DNA of 26,721 bases from Azorhizobium sp943369575 (GCA_943369575.1 CALRNP020000046.1:1-26721), one strand, 5' to 3'; shown: positions 8,035 through 15,882, numbered from the stretch's first letter. Notes: generated by a model from the letters alone, not told the origin. Numbers and translations are program-made.

Positions 8035-9971
8035 TGTGCTGCGTGTGCCCCACTGCCTGAAGAAAAATAAACGTCGAGGCTGAGGGTGATGTCGGCTCGC
8101 GTCGCGGATGCTGCGACAACCGAAACCTCGTCCTGCTGGCGCTCGGCGTAGACCCTCTCTGCCTCGGACTCATCCTCTAACCCGCGCTGGATGAGATCTC
8201 GAACGACACGGACACGCCGCTCCTCCTCGCGAGCGGCCACATAAATGGAGGTTATCGGACGAGTCGTCGCGAGGTGGGCGTGCAATTGCGGCAGCAAGGC
8301 CGGAACACCTTCCAGGATCACCACGGTGTCAGCAGCAAGCGAGAGTGGCAGCCCCGGTACCTGTTGGCGCATGTGGCGGTCGTAAAACGGCATGGGGACG
8401 CTCTGGCCTGCGCCGGTCAGCCACGGGCCGAGCGCTGCCCCGGCGGCTTCGAGATCAAACCGTCCGGTAACGCCCTCCGTGGCACGCCGATCCGCCCCTG
8501 AGCGCAGCCAATGATCGAGCCCGATGACCACAGCATCCAGGCCTCGGGCGCGCAGCTCCCACGCGGCCACCGCCGCCAGCGTCGATTTGCCTGTTCGGGC
8601 GGCGCCGCCAAGGCAGATCAGCGTTCCGGGACGGACATCATCAACGACCGGCGCCATCATGTCCGAGAGGCGGGGGGCGATGTCCAAGATGAAGTGCACC
8701 GCTGCAGGAAAATCATCCACGGTCACGTCGGGCGCGACCGGATACTTGCGATCCCGACCGGCTTCGCCGGTGCGCACCAGGATGGAGCGCACCCCCGCTC
8801 GGCGGGCGGCCAGCAGGTCGCTGGTGGTGTCCCCGATCATCCAGGAGCGTGCCAGATCCGCGTGCAGATCGCGGGCGCCGCGCAGCAACAGACCGGGGGC
8901 CGGCTTGCGGCAGTCGCAGACCGTCTTCAGTGCGGCCACTTCGCCCGGGAAGCCGGCGTCGGGATGGTGGGGACACAGATAGCTGCGATCCAGAAATGCG
9001 CCGGCCTCGGCCAGAGCGCCATCCAGCTTGCCGTGAATGCGGCGCATGGTCTCGAAGCTGCACTCACCGCGCGCCAGCACTGGCTGGTTGGTGACCAGGG
9101 CGACCCGGATCTCCGCCGCGTTGAGGCGCTTGATGGCTTCGGGCACGCCCGGCAGGACATCCAACTCGTCCGGCGTGCGGACATAGCCGCGCTGTGCGTT
9201 CAAGGTGCCATCGCGGTCCACGAACACGCACGTCTGCGGCATGGCCAGGCTAGCGCGCTCCAGCACCCCGTTGCGCAAGGCTGCTTCCACCTTGTCGAGG
9301 CGCTTGGGGGTGCCAAGGTCCTTGATATATTCGAAGCTGTTATAGCCGCTGAGCGGGATTCCTGCCGCCAGCATGGCGGGAAACAGATCCTGGCCGAAGT
9401 CGCTCGGCACGGGAAAATCCCGCCACCGCACCAGGGCGGCCTTTTCCATCACATAGAAGGCAGCGTTGACGATGTTCTGGAGGTTGCCACCGGCAGGATG
9501 CGGCTTTGGGTGGAAAGCGACGATGGTGTCGTCCTGCAATTCCACCAGATCGGAATCGAACGGGTGGTCGTTGGGGTGCAAAAATAAAGTAACCGCCGCG
9601 CCGGATGCGTCATGGGCGGCCAGGAAGCGGTCCACATCGATGTTGAACAGCGTGTCGCCATAGACCACGAGGAAGCGGTCGGCCAACTGATCCAGGCAGG
9701 CGAGCACTGCACCGGCGGTGCCGCGCGGCTCGCCGTCGTCAATCAGTGTCAAGGTGACACCGAAATCGTCACGGGCATCGCAATAAGCGGCGATCTGGTC
9801 GGCGGCGTGGTTGACCAGAATGACTACGTCATCCACGCCATAGGCCTTAAGGGCGATGATCTGGCGTTCCAGCAAGGGAATGCCGTCCACATCCACCAAT
9901 GGCTTGGGACGGCCGTTCAGGCGCTCCGCCAGCCGGGTGCCCTTTCCCCCTGCCAGAATGACAGCCTGCAT
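8031..9971 (-). CDS. Fusion of heptose-1-phosphate nucleotidyltransferase (HddC-like), heptose bisphosphate phosphatase (GmhB-like) and uridine-kinase-like P-loop domain
   Basis: One 646-residue open frame with three enzyme domains.
- Residues 1-235: sugar nucleotidyltransferase (AVILAGGKGTRL at 3-14, Lys23 in RPKPL, Asp107 in YGDTL), like HddC.
- Residues 247-430: HAD-IIIA phosphatase of the GmhB type (VDRDGTLN with Asp252/Asp254; ALVTNQ; zinc-loop ligands Cys333, His335, Cys352, Cys354; GDTTSD).
- Residues 448-635: P-loop kinase of the uridine kinase/phosphoribulokinase type (GGAARTGKST at 455-464, Asp486, PFYDRH, VVILEGVPALL, RVVRDLIQRG).
The first two domains supply the last two steps to NDP-heptose; HddA next door and GmhA upstream supply the others. 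The substrate of the third domain is unknown and is not needed by the textbook pathway. The gene starts 14 bp after the SDR gene and overlaps hddA by 4 bp. GDP rather than another nucleotide is inferred from the HddA context. Confidence 0.88.
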   Translation of the reverse strand: MQAVILAGGKGTRLAERLNGRPKPLVDVDGIPLLERQIIALKAYGVDDVVILVNHAADQIAAYCDARDDFGVTLTLIDDGEPRGTAGAVLACLDQLADRFLVVYGDTLFNIDVDRFLAAHDASGAAVTLFLHPNDHPFDSDLVELQDDTIVAFHPKPHPAGGNLQNIVNAAFYVMEKAALVRWRDFPVPSDFGQDLFPAMLAAGIPLSGYNSFEYIKDLGTPKRLDKVEAALRNGVLERASLAMPQTCVFVDRDGTLNAQRGYVRTPDELDVLPGVPEAIKRLNAAEIRVALVTNQPVLARGECSFETMRRIHGKLDGALAEAGAFLDRSYLCPHHPDAGFPGEVAALKTVCDCRKPAPGLLLRGARDLHADLARSWMIGDTTSDLLAARRAGVRSILVRTGEAGRDRKYPVAPDVTVDDFPAAVHFILDIAPRLSDMMAPVVDDVRPGTLICLGGAARTGKSTLAAVAAWELRARGLDAVVIGLDHWLRSGADRRATEGVTGRFDLEAAGAALGPWLTGAGQSVPMPFYDRHMRQQVPGLPLSLAADTVVILEGVPALLPQLHAHLATTRPITSIYVAAREEERRVRVVRDLIQRGLEDESEAERVYAERQQDEVSVVAASATRADITLSLDVYFSSGSGAHAAQ

Positions 9972-9985
9972 GGATGTGGGTATCC

Positions 9986-10954
9986 TCAGCCTGCGCTTTC
10001 TTGGGCGACGATCTGCTCCGCGGCGCGGCGCACGGCCGCCGCGGAGTCCAGCTTCGGCTTCCAGCCGAGGGCGGTCAGACGTTCGGTGCTGTAGCGGAAC
10101 TTCGGCACATCGCCGACCCAGCCCCGGCCGCCTTCACCATAGCGGATATCGGCGCCGGGCGCGGCAAGGTCGCGGACGATCTCGGCAATGGCGCGCACCG
10201 TGATGCCGGCGTCAGGGGGCCCTACATTGAGCACGTTGTAGCGGCCCGCGACCGTTTCCACCACGAACAGCATGGCGTCCACCAGTTCCTCCACATGGAG
10301 GTAGGCCTTCATCTGTGTGCCGTTCCCGAGCACGTCCAGCGTGCCCGGCGTCGCCTTCAGCTTGCGCACGAAGTCCAGCATCACGCCATGCGTCGCCGGC
10401 ACGCCCACCACATTGGGAAAGCGGAAGATGTCGGCCCGTTCCAGGAAGGCTTCCACTGCGGCGCGGATCTGCGCTTCGGAGGCCAGCTTCATGGCGCCAT
10501 AGTTGGAGATGGGTTCCAGCGGCCCGATGTCTTCATGGATGGCCACGTCGCCCAGGTCGCCATAGATCGCCGAACTGGAGGCGAAGTGGAGCGCTGGAAT
10601 GTTCAGGGCCCGCATCACCAGCAATGTGTTGAACGTGGTGAGGAAAGTCCCATTCAGGTCGATGGACGGGTCGGCAATGCCGGCGGGAATGTCGGAATTC
10701 GCCGCCAGATGCCAGACATGGTCAATCTGCCGCCCCTGCGCGGCCGTCACGACTGCGCTCTGGTAGGGCGAAAGGTCGGCGCAGTCCGCGACTTGTGCGA
10801 CAAAGCCCGGATGCGCAGCAAACGCGTCCCAATGCGCCCGCAGACCGCGAGACAGATCATCGACGGCGATGACCGAATCCCCGCGCTCCAGCAGGCGGCG
10901 GATCAAGGTCACGGCTATAAAGCCGGCGCCGCCGGTGATGAGGTGAAGGCTCAT
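9986..10954 (-). CDS. NAD-dependent sugar-nucleotide epimerase/dehydratase (extended SDR)
   Basis: A 322-residue extended short-chain dehydrogenase. The Rossmann motif is TGGAGFI at 7-13, the acidic NAD-selecting turn is VDDLSRG at 31-37, the serine cluster is Ser126-Ser128 in HFASSSAIYGD, and the catalytic pair is Tyr152 and Lys156 in NYGAMK. The C-terminal half has the nucleotide-sugar site features FPNVVGV and YLHVEELVDAM. The family includes UDP-glucose 4-epimerases, GDP-mannose dehydratases and heptose epimerases, and the product cannot be fixed from sequence. It sits between gmhA and the HddC-GmhB fusion gene, so its substrate is most likely the NDP-heptose made by this operon or its derivative. 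Start ATG at 10954; an upstream purine-rich stretch is weak, so the start is taken from the conserved N-terminal Rossmann strand. Confidence 0.85.
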   Translation of the reverse strand: MSLHLITGGAGFIAVTLIRRLLERGDSVIAVDDLSRGLRAHWDAFAAHPGFVAQVADCADLSPYQSAVVTAAQGRQIDHVWHLAANSDIPAGIADPSIDLNGTFLTTFNTLLVMRALNIPALHFASSSAIYGDLGDVAIHEDIGPLEPISNYGAMKLASEAQIRAAVEAFLERADIFRFPNVVGVPATHGVMLDFVRKLKATPGTLDVLGNGTQMKAYLHVEELVDAMLFVVETVAGRYNVLNVGPPDAGITVRAIAEIVRDLAAPGADIRYGEGGRGWVGDVPKFRYSTERLTALGWKPKLDSAAAVRRAAEQIVAQESAG

Positions 10955-11058
10955 GGTATCTCAATCTGTTGCAGGGGACGCGCCGTCTGCTGCGGGTCGA
11001 GTTGGAAAGGGTCGCGAAGGCGCCTTCTGGACGAGAGGCGCGACGATCAGGCGACCAT

Positions 11059-11637
11059 CTATTTCAGCATACCGCACAGCGCCTGCATGACCATATGGCC
11101 GAAGATGGCATGGACGTCCTCGCTCAGCTGCATATCGTTGACGTCCGCCCAGACCACGTGCTTGGCGAGACCCTTCAGCTTGCCACCCGAATAGCCGACC
11201 AGACCGATGGTCTCGCAGCCGAGCTCGTTGGCATAGGTCACCGCGCGGATAACGTTTTCGGAGTTGCCGCTGCCGGAGATCGCCAGAACCAGATCGCGCT
11301 TCGTAGCCAGGTTCTTCAACTGTTCCACGAACACGTCCGCATAGGACATATCGTTGGAATAGGCAGTCACGATGCCCATGTTGTCCACGAGCGAGCGGCC
11401 GCGGAAGGGATGCCCCGTGGCCGAGAAGATGCCTTTGTTCCAATCGGTGATGAAATGCAAGGCCGTCATGGCGCTGCCGCCATTGCCGAGAGTGATGATC
11501 TGCCCGCCGTCCATCCACACGCGACGTATGGCTTCGATCGCGCTGTCCAACTGAGCCGCATCAAGGGCTTCCAGCACGGTCACCAGCTTGCGCACGTAAG
11601 GCGCGGCGTACACTCTGCGGTCGCTGATGATATCCAT
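11059..11637 (-). CDS. gmhA: Sedoheptulose 7-phosphate isomerase (SIS domain)
   Basis: A 192-residue single SIS-domain protein. The signature LGNGGSAMTALHF at about 50-62 and the phosphate-binding AISGSGNSENV at about 118-128 identify the GmhA/DiaA group. It is the first gene of the minus-strand heptose operon, so the isomerase role (sedoheptulose 7-phosphate to D-glycero-D-manno-heptose 7-phosphate) is favoured over the DiaA replication-initiation role. I chose the ATG at 11637, which has AAGG about 10 bases upstream. A GTG at 11670 in the same frame would add 11 residues of low-complexity sequence that are not typical of the family. About 104 bp separate it from the SDR gene. Confidence 0.88.
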   Translation of the reverse strand: MDIISDRRVYAAPYVRKLVTVLEALDAAQLDSAIEAIRRVWMDGGQIITLGNGGSAMTALHFITDWNKGIFSATGHPFRGRSLVDNMGIVTAYSNDMSYADVFVEQLKNLATKRDLVLAISGSGNSENVIRAVTYANELGCETIGLVGYSGGKLKGLAKHVVWADVNDMQLSEDVHAIFGHMVMQALCGMLK

Positions 11638-11721
11638 GGTTCTAAGCCTTGATTGCTGTTGCGCCCCCACGGCGCCTCAGCCACTTATCCACCAGGAGTC
11701 AGTTGGAAATATTGAGGATCC

Positions 11722-11737
11722 GCATTTAGGCATTTAG
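11722..11737. repeat. Tandem 8-bp direct repeat GCATTTAG x2
   Basis: GCATTTAG occurs twice head to tail (11722-11729 and 11730-11737) in the region upstream of gmhA and overlaps the candidate -10 element. It may be a regulator-binding half-site pair or chance. Confidence 0.5.
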
Positions 11738-11759
11738 CCGCCGCTCCCGATGGCGTCAA
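11731..11759 (-). promoter_or_regulatory. Candidate promoter of the gmhA heptose operon
   Basis: On the minus strand TTGACG (11759-11754) stands 17 bases before TAAATG (11736-11731), about 95 bp upstream of gmhA. The -35 matches consensus at five of six positions, the -10 at only three. The -10 lies inside a tandem octamer. No experimental support; the AT-rich stretch around it (11700-11850) is the only sizeable regulatory space before the operon. Confidence 0.3.
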
Positions 11760-11849
11760 GGTTGTGAGCAGCGGCGAATAAAACCGTCATTGTATTTTTC
11801 TGTTTCGTTATTCTTTGGTGCGGTGAAGCATTCAGGGCGCCATCTTCGA

Positions 11850-13640
11850 TTATTGAGTGTCATGCGGATGGGCGAGATACGCCCGGAACCCGCCGGTGGC
11901 GGTAATATCCGGTCGGCCGGTCACCGCTGCGGCTTCGGCGAGGAAGCCGGCGACGCGAGTGCCGTCGGAAAGCTCGACCGAGCCGAGGCCCAGCGGGGCG
12001 GGGATGGTGGCTAGCAGGCGACCGATACCCTCCAAGGGTAGCGACCAGACCTCTCCGGCCAGAGCCGCGCCATTCTGCGCCAGACGGGTGACGCCGGGGC
12101 GCTGGATCTCCCCTTCCAGCAGGAACATGCCATAAGCGGGCGCCGTGGTGACGCTGGCGACAAAGCGGCCGCCGAAGGTCTGCAATTCGCTGTTCAGCGG
12201 CAGGCCGGAGAGATGGGCGCCGAACACACACACATTCAGCCGGCCGGGGTCGATGGGCGCGGGGAGTGGCGGCAACGCCAAGGTTTCGCCGCTGCCAGCC
12301 ACCGGCAGCCCGGTGTCCGCAGCGAATGCGCGGGCGATGGCGGCCACCGCGGCGTCGGTGCCAGCGGGGGCGAGGAAGGTCACGCCATAGGCGATGCCGG
12401 CGGGGGTGATGGCGGCGGGCACGGCGGTGCCGCACAGATCCAGCAGATTGACGAAATTGGTATAGGTGCCCAGCCGCGAGTTGAGGCGGATCGGATCCGC
12501 GAGCACCTCTTCCAGCGTGTAGGTGGTGGGCGCGGTGGGCACGACGATGGCGTCGAGGCCGGCCAGCACCGGCCGGACGGCGGCGCGCAGGGCCTGGAGC
12601 CGGTAGAGGGCGCGGAAGGCGTCCGCGGCCGTTGGCTTGGCGCCGGCTTCGGTGATGGTGCGGGTGACCGGATGCACCGCTTCCGGGTCGCGGGTCAGCA
12701 GATCCTCCGCCACGATCCAGCGCTCGGCCACCCAGGGACCCTCATAGAGCAGGCGGGCGGTTTCGGCGAAGGGGGCGAAATCGATCTCCACCAGTCGCGC
12801 TCCCAGGTTCCGCAGCCGGGTCAGGGCGGCGTCATAGGCCGCGGCCGCATCGGTATCGCCGAAGAACTCCCGCTGGCCCGGCGGCAGGATGCCCAGCACC
12901 GGGGCGGGCGGCATGGCGGCAAGGGGCGCCAGCGGCAGGTTGCGGGAATAGGGATCCGACGGCTCGAACCCGGCGATCACACCCAGAACGGCCATGGCAT
13001 CGTCCACGGTGAGCGCGAAGACCGAGATGCAATCCAGGCTGCGGCAGGCGGGCACCAGGCCGGTATTCGGCACGAGGCCAAGGCTGGGCTTGAGCCCGAC
13101 GATATTCTGCAACATGGCCGGGACGCGGCCGGAGCCGGCGGTGTCAGTGCCCAGCGCCACCGGCACGATGCCGGCCGCCACCGCCGTGGCTGAGCCCGAC
13201 GACGAGCCGCCGGGGACCAGGTCCTTATGGAAGGCATTGCGTGGAATACCATAAGGCGAGCGCACGCCCACCAAGCCGGTGGCGAACTGATCGAGATTGG
13301 TCTTGCCGATGATCAGCGCCCCCGCCGCCTTCAGCCGCGCCACCGCAACGGCATCCGCGTCCGGCTCATAGGCGAAGGCGGGGCAGGCGGCGGTGGTAGG
13401 CGTGCCGGCCACGTCGATATTGTCCTTCACCGCCACCGGAATGCCATAGAGGGGCAGGTTGATCGCATCGCGACCTTCCAGCGCCACAGCTTCCGCCAGC
13501 ACCTCGGCTTCGGGGCGAAGGGTAATGAAGATCGCCGGGTCGCCATGGTCCGCGATGCGCTGATAGGTGGCGCGCACGGTCTCGCTGGGGCTGCGGGTGC
13601 CGGCGCGATAGGCGGCAAGAAGCGAGGCGATCGTGTCCAT
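11850..13640 (-). CDS. atzF: Allophanate hydrolase
   Basis: A 596-residue amidase-signature enzyme with the extra C-terminal domain typical of AtzF (about 605 residues in Pseudomonas). The triad is intact: Lys72 in VAVKDNID, the cis-serine Ser146 in PGGSSSGS and the nucleophile Ser170 in DTAGSGR; these keep the spacing of Lys91/Ser165/Ser189 of AtzF. Residues about 470-590 form the allophanate-hydrolase C-terminal fold (VCVFGAHLSGLPLN; YGMFLLEGEI; GGFRAYL). It hydrolyses allophanate to carbon dioxide and ammonia. Start chosen at ATG 13640 with AGGAG (13646-13650) five bases upstream; the frame extends further 5' but without family similarity. It is transcribed away from the atzE-atzH half and divergently from the flavin monooxygenase gene. 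No urea carboxylase gene is next to it, which favours the ureide/triazine role. Confidence 0.93.
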   Translation of the reverse strand: MDTIASLLAAYRAGTRSPSETVRATYQRIADHGDPAIFITLRPEAEVLAEAVALEGRDAINLPLYGIPVAVKDNIDVAGTPTTAACPAFAYEPDADAVAVARLKAAGALIIGKTNLDQFATGLVGVRSPYGIPRNAFHKDLVPGGSSSGSATAVAAGIVPVALGTDTAGSGRVPAMLQNIVGLKPSLGLVPNTGLVPACRSLDCISVFALTVDDAMAVLGVIAGFEPSDPYSRNLPLAPLAAMPPAPVLGILPPGQREFFGDTDAAAAYDAALTRLRNLGARLVEIDFAPFAETARLLYEGPWVAERWIVAEDLLTRDPEAVHPVTRTITEAGAKPTAADAFRALYRLQALRAAVRPVLAGLDAIVVPTAPTTYTLEEVLADPIRLNSRLGTYTNFVNLLDLCGTAVPAAITPAGIAYGVTFLAPAGTDAAVAAIARAFAADTGLPVAGSGETLALPPLPAPIDPGRLNVCVFGAHLSGLPLNSELQTFGGRFVASVTTAPAYGMFLLEGEIQRPGVTRLAQNGAALAGEVWSLPLEGIGRLLATIPAPLGLGSVELSDGTRVAGFLAEAAAVTGRPDITATGGFRAYLAHPHDTQ

Positions 13641-14020
13641 GAAGACTCCTGAGGGCTTTTCCCGCGTAAAGCAGGAACCGCGCCAGTCGGCGGGAGACGA
13701 GACGCAAGCGCAAGGGGGCAGGCTTTGCTTGGGTGGATAAGGGGCGAGGCCGGGTGGGTGGCGGTGCCGTGCCAAGTGCAGCGTGCGGAATGTCGGTTGT
13801 GATATGTATAAATAATAGGCCATTATCTATTATTTAGGCAGATAAGAGCAGCTTGTATGCAGATGCGCGCCGCTCCTTTGCTGGCCGGCTACTCCTTCGC
13901 ATCGCTTCGGCGAGGGCACCCAAGCGCCAGGACGCAGGCTGCTTCACCAGCCACATCTTGCAATCGGAAGGCCGGCACCTGATCTCTAGAAGCCAGCGGG
14001 CTGGAACGGGATCATTGCTC
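13641..14020. other. Divergent intergenic region between atzF and the LLM oxidoreductase gene
   Basis: 380 bp carrying control signals for both divergent genes. Its centre (about 13795-13850) is strikingly AT-rich and contains an inverted repeat. The stretch 13853-14020 is open in frame with the monooxygenase but does not resemble its family, so I treat it as untranslated leader. Confidence 0.6.
13809..13836. promoter_or_regulatory. AT-rich 10-bp inverted repeat, candidate operator
   Basis: TAAATAATAG (13809-13818) and CTATTATTTA (13827-13836) are perfect inverted copies with an 8-base spacer. The pair lies about 170 bp upstream of atzF and 185 bp upstream of the monooxygenase start. Such a dyad in GC-rich DNA between divergent genes is typical of a dimeric regulator site. 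The binding protein is not known; the GntR regulator at 1034-1747 is one candidate. Confidence 0.5.
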
Positions 14021-15028
14021 ATGACGTCACTTTCCATCCTTGACCTTGCCCCGGTGCCTCAGGGCGGAACACCGCGCGATGCGCTGTTGCGCAGCCTGGA
14101 TCTGGCTCAACATGCGGAAGGCTGGGGCTACACCCGTTTCTGGGTGGCCGAGCATCACAACATGATCGGCATCGCCAGCGCCGCCACCTCGGTGGTCGTC
14201 GGCTTCCTGGCAGGCGGCACCCGCACCATTCGGGTCGGTGCCGGCGGAATCATGCTGCCGAACCATTCGCCTTTGGTGATCGCCGAGCAGTTCGGCACGC
14301 TGGATGCTCTCTATCCCGGCCGCATCGATCTGGGCCTAGGGCGGGCGCCGGGAACAGATCAACTCACCATGCGCGCGCTGCGCCGCAATCCCACCGCCGC
14401 CGATACCTTCCCCCAGGACGTGTTGGAGGTTCAGGCGCTGCTCGGCCCTGCCCGCGAGGATCAGCGCATTCGCGCGGTGCCGGGCACCGGCTCGCAGGTG
14501 CCGCTGTGGATCCTCGGCTCCAGCCTCTATGGCGCGCAATTGGCCGGCATGCTGGGCCTGCCCTATGCCTTCGCCTCGCACTTCGCCCCGGAACTGCTGC
14601 TGCCGGCGCTTTCCACCTATCGCGAGCGGTTCGAGTCCTCGGAACAGTTGAAGAAGCCCCACGCCATGGTGGGCGTGCCGGTGGTGGCGGCGGCGACCGA
14701 TGCCGAGGCCAAGCGCCTGTTCACCTCCACCCAGCAGAGCTTCACCCACATGTTCCGCGGCACCCGTGGCCTGCTGCCGCCGCCCATTGACGACATCGAG
14801 ACCTATTGGACCCCCTCCGAGAAGGCGCAGGTGCGCGGCATGCTCGGGCGGGCCATCGTCGGCGGCCCCGAGACGGTACAGCGCGGCCTGCGGAACCTGA
14901 TCGCCGAGACCGGGGCGGATGAGCTGATGGTGGCCTCCGCCATATTCGATCACGGCGCCCGGTTGCGCTCCTATGAGATCCTGGCGGGGATTGATGTCGC
15001 CGCCATGCCGCAGCCGGCCTTCAGCTGA
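14021..15028 (+). CDS. LLM-class flavin-dependent oxidoreductase (luciferase-like monooxygenase, YhbW type)
   Basis: A 335-residue bacterial-luciferase-like protein. The N-terminal strand is SILDLAPVPQG, followed by YTRFWVAEHHNM at about 42-53, a family hallmark that lines the flavin pocket. Next come VGAGGIMLPNHSPLVIAEQFGTLD and PGRIDLGLGRAPG at about 100-112. The C-terminal FMN-site region is VGGPETVQRGL followed by ADELMVAS. These fit the subgroup named 'MsnO8/YhbW family', which uses reduced FMN and oxygen; the substrate is not predictable. Start at ATG 14021, immediately before the conserved MTSLSILDLAP; only a distant purine-rich stretch (14003-14010) could serve as ribosome site. It is divergent from atzF and followed at 182 bp by a molybdoenzyme gene. 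Confidence 0.88.
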   Translation: MTSLSILDLAPVPQGGTPRDALLRSLDLAQHAEGWGYTRFWVAEHHNMIGIASAATSVVVGFLAGGTRTIRVGAGGIMLPNHSPLVIAEQFGTLDALYPGRIDLGLGRAPGTDQLTMRALRRNPTAADTFPQDVLEVQALLGPAREDQRIRAVPGTGSQVPLWILGSSLYGAQLAGMLGLPYAFASHFAPELLLPALSTYRERFESSEQLKKPHAMVGVPVVAAATDAEAKRLFTSTQQSFTHMFRGTRGLLPPPIDDIETYWTPSEKAQVRGMLGRAIVGGPETVQRGLRNLIAETGADELMVASAIFDHGARLRSYEILAGIDVAAMPQPAFS

Positions 15029-15210
15029 TCGCCGTGACGAGAACAGGCGCCGCACGTTCCAGATGGATTGTGCAATCCTGCGTGGCCACGCCCTTCTAGC
15101 CTTGTCGGGGGCGGTGTCACCCGCCAGCCTGTTCGAGGCTGCCTTGCTATCCGCCGCGTGCACCGCGCGGCCGATCCGCCGGGCGGCCCGCCCGCATGGA
15201 GACATTTGCG

Positions 15211-15882
15211 ATGACCGAGAGCGACCCGCCCCCCGATGCGCCCGAGACCAAGCTGACGGCCACCAAGCAGCGCTGGGCCAAGGAAGGGCGCTTCCTCACC
15301 GGCCGGGTGGCGCGGGCCGGGGACGAGCGTCTGCCGCCCGGCCAGCATCTGGTGAAGGACTGGCCAGTGCTCGACCTCGGCCTCCAGCCGGAACTGCCAC
15401 TCAACAGTTGGCGGCTGGATGTGGACGGGCTGGTGGACCACCCCATCAGCTGGGATTGGGCCACCTTCCAGAGCCAGCCGCAGAGCCACCTCGTTACTGA
15501 TATCCACTGCGTCACCACCTGGTCGCGCTATGACAATGGCTGGGACGGCCTGCTGACGCGGGATCTCATGGCCATGGTGGAGCCGCGCATGGATGCGCGC
15601 TTCGTGGTGCTGCACAGCTATGACGGCTACACCACCAACGTCCCCATCGCCGATTTCGCGGCGGAAGACGCCATCCTCGCCCATAGCTGGCAGGGGCAGC
15701 CTTTGTCCGTCGCCCATGGCGGGCCATTGCGGCTGGTGATCCCGCATCTGTATTTCTGGAAAAGCGCCAAGTGGCTGAAGCGCATCGAATTCATCCCCGC
15801 CGACCGCCTCGGCTTCTGGGAAGTGCGCGGCTATCACGAGCGTGGCGACCCCTGGGCCGAGGAGCGTTATTCGGCGGAATAG
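15211..15882 (+). CDS. Sulfite-oxidase-like molybdopterin-dependent oxidoreductase (cytosolic)
   Basis: A 223-residue protein of the oxidoreductase molybdopterin-binding family. The molybdenum-ligating cysteine is Cys100 in DIHCVTTWSRYDNGWDG, the strong family signature. Also conserved are HSYDGYTTNVPIADF, GGPLRLVIPHLYFWKSAKWLKRIEF and the C-terminal GFWEVRGYHERGDPW. There is no signal peptide or Tat motif, unlike MsrP (YedY), so it belongs to the cytosolic 'sulfite oxidase-like' group whose substrate is unknown. I chose ATG 15211 because GGAGA (15198-15202) lies eight bases upstream; an in-frame ATG at 15196 would add five residues and has a poorer ribosome site. Confidence 0.88.
   Translation: MTESDPPPDAPETKLTATKQRWAKEGRFLTGRVARAGDERLPPGQHLVKDWPVLDLGLQPELPLNSWRLDVDGLVDHPISWDWATFQSQPQSHLVTDIHCVTTWSRYDNGWDGLLTRDLMAMVEPRMDARFVVLHSYDGYTTNVPIADFAAEDAILAHSWQGQPLSVAHGGPLRLVIPHLYFWKSAKWLKRIEFIPADRLGFWEVRGYHERGDPWAEERYSAE

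Noticed and set aside
8274..9587. Plus-strand frames opposite the heptose fusion gene
   Set aside because: The minus-strand frame carries three domains with all key motifs; the opposite frames are His/Gln/Gly-rich shadows.
12213..13193. 326-codon plus-strand frame opposite atzF
   Set aside because: Gly/His/Gln-rich shadow of the atzF coding strand; atzF has an intact catalytic triad and full family length.
13853..14020. 56-codon N-terminal extension of the flavin monooxygenase
   Set aside because: Not similar to the family N terminus, which begins with the first beta strand after ATG 14021; treated as leader.
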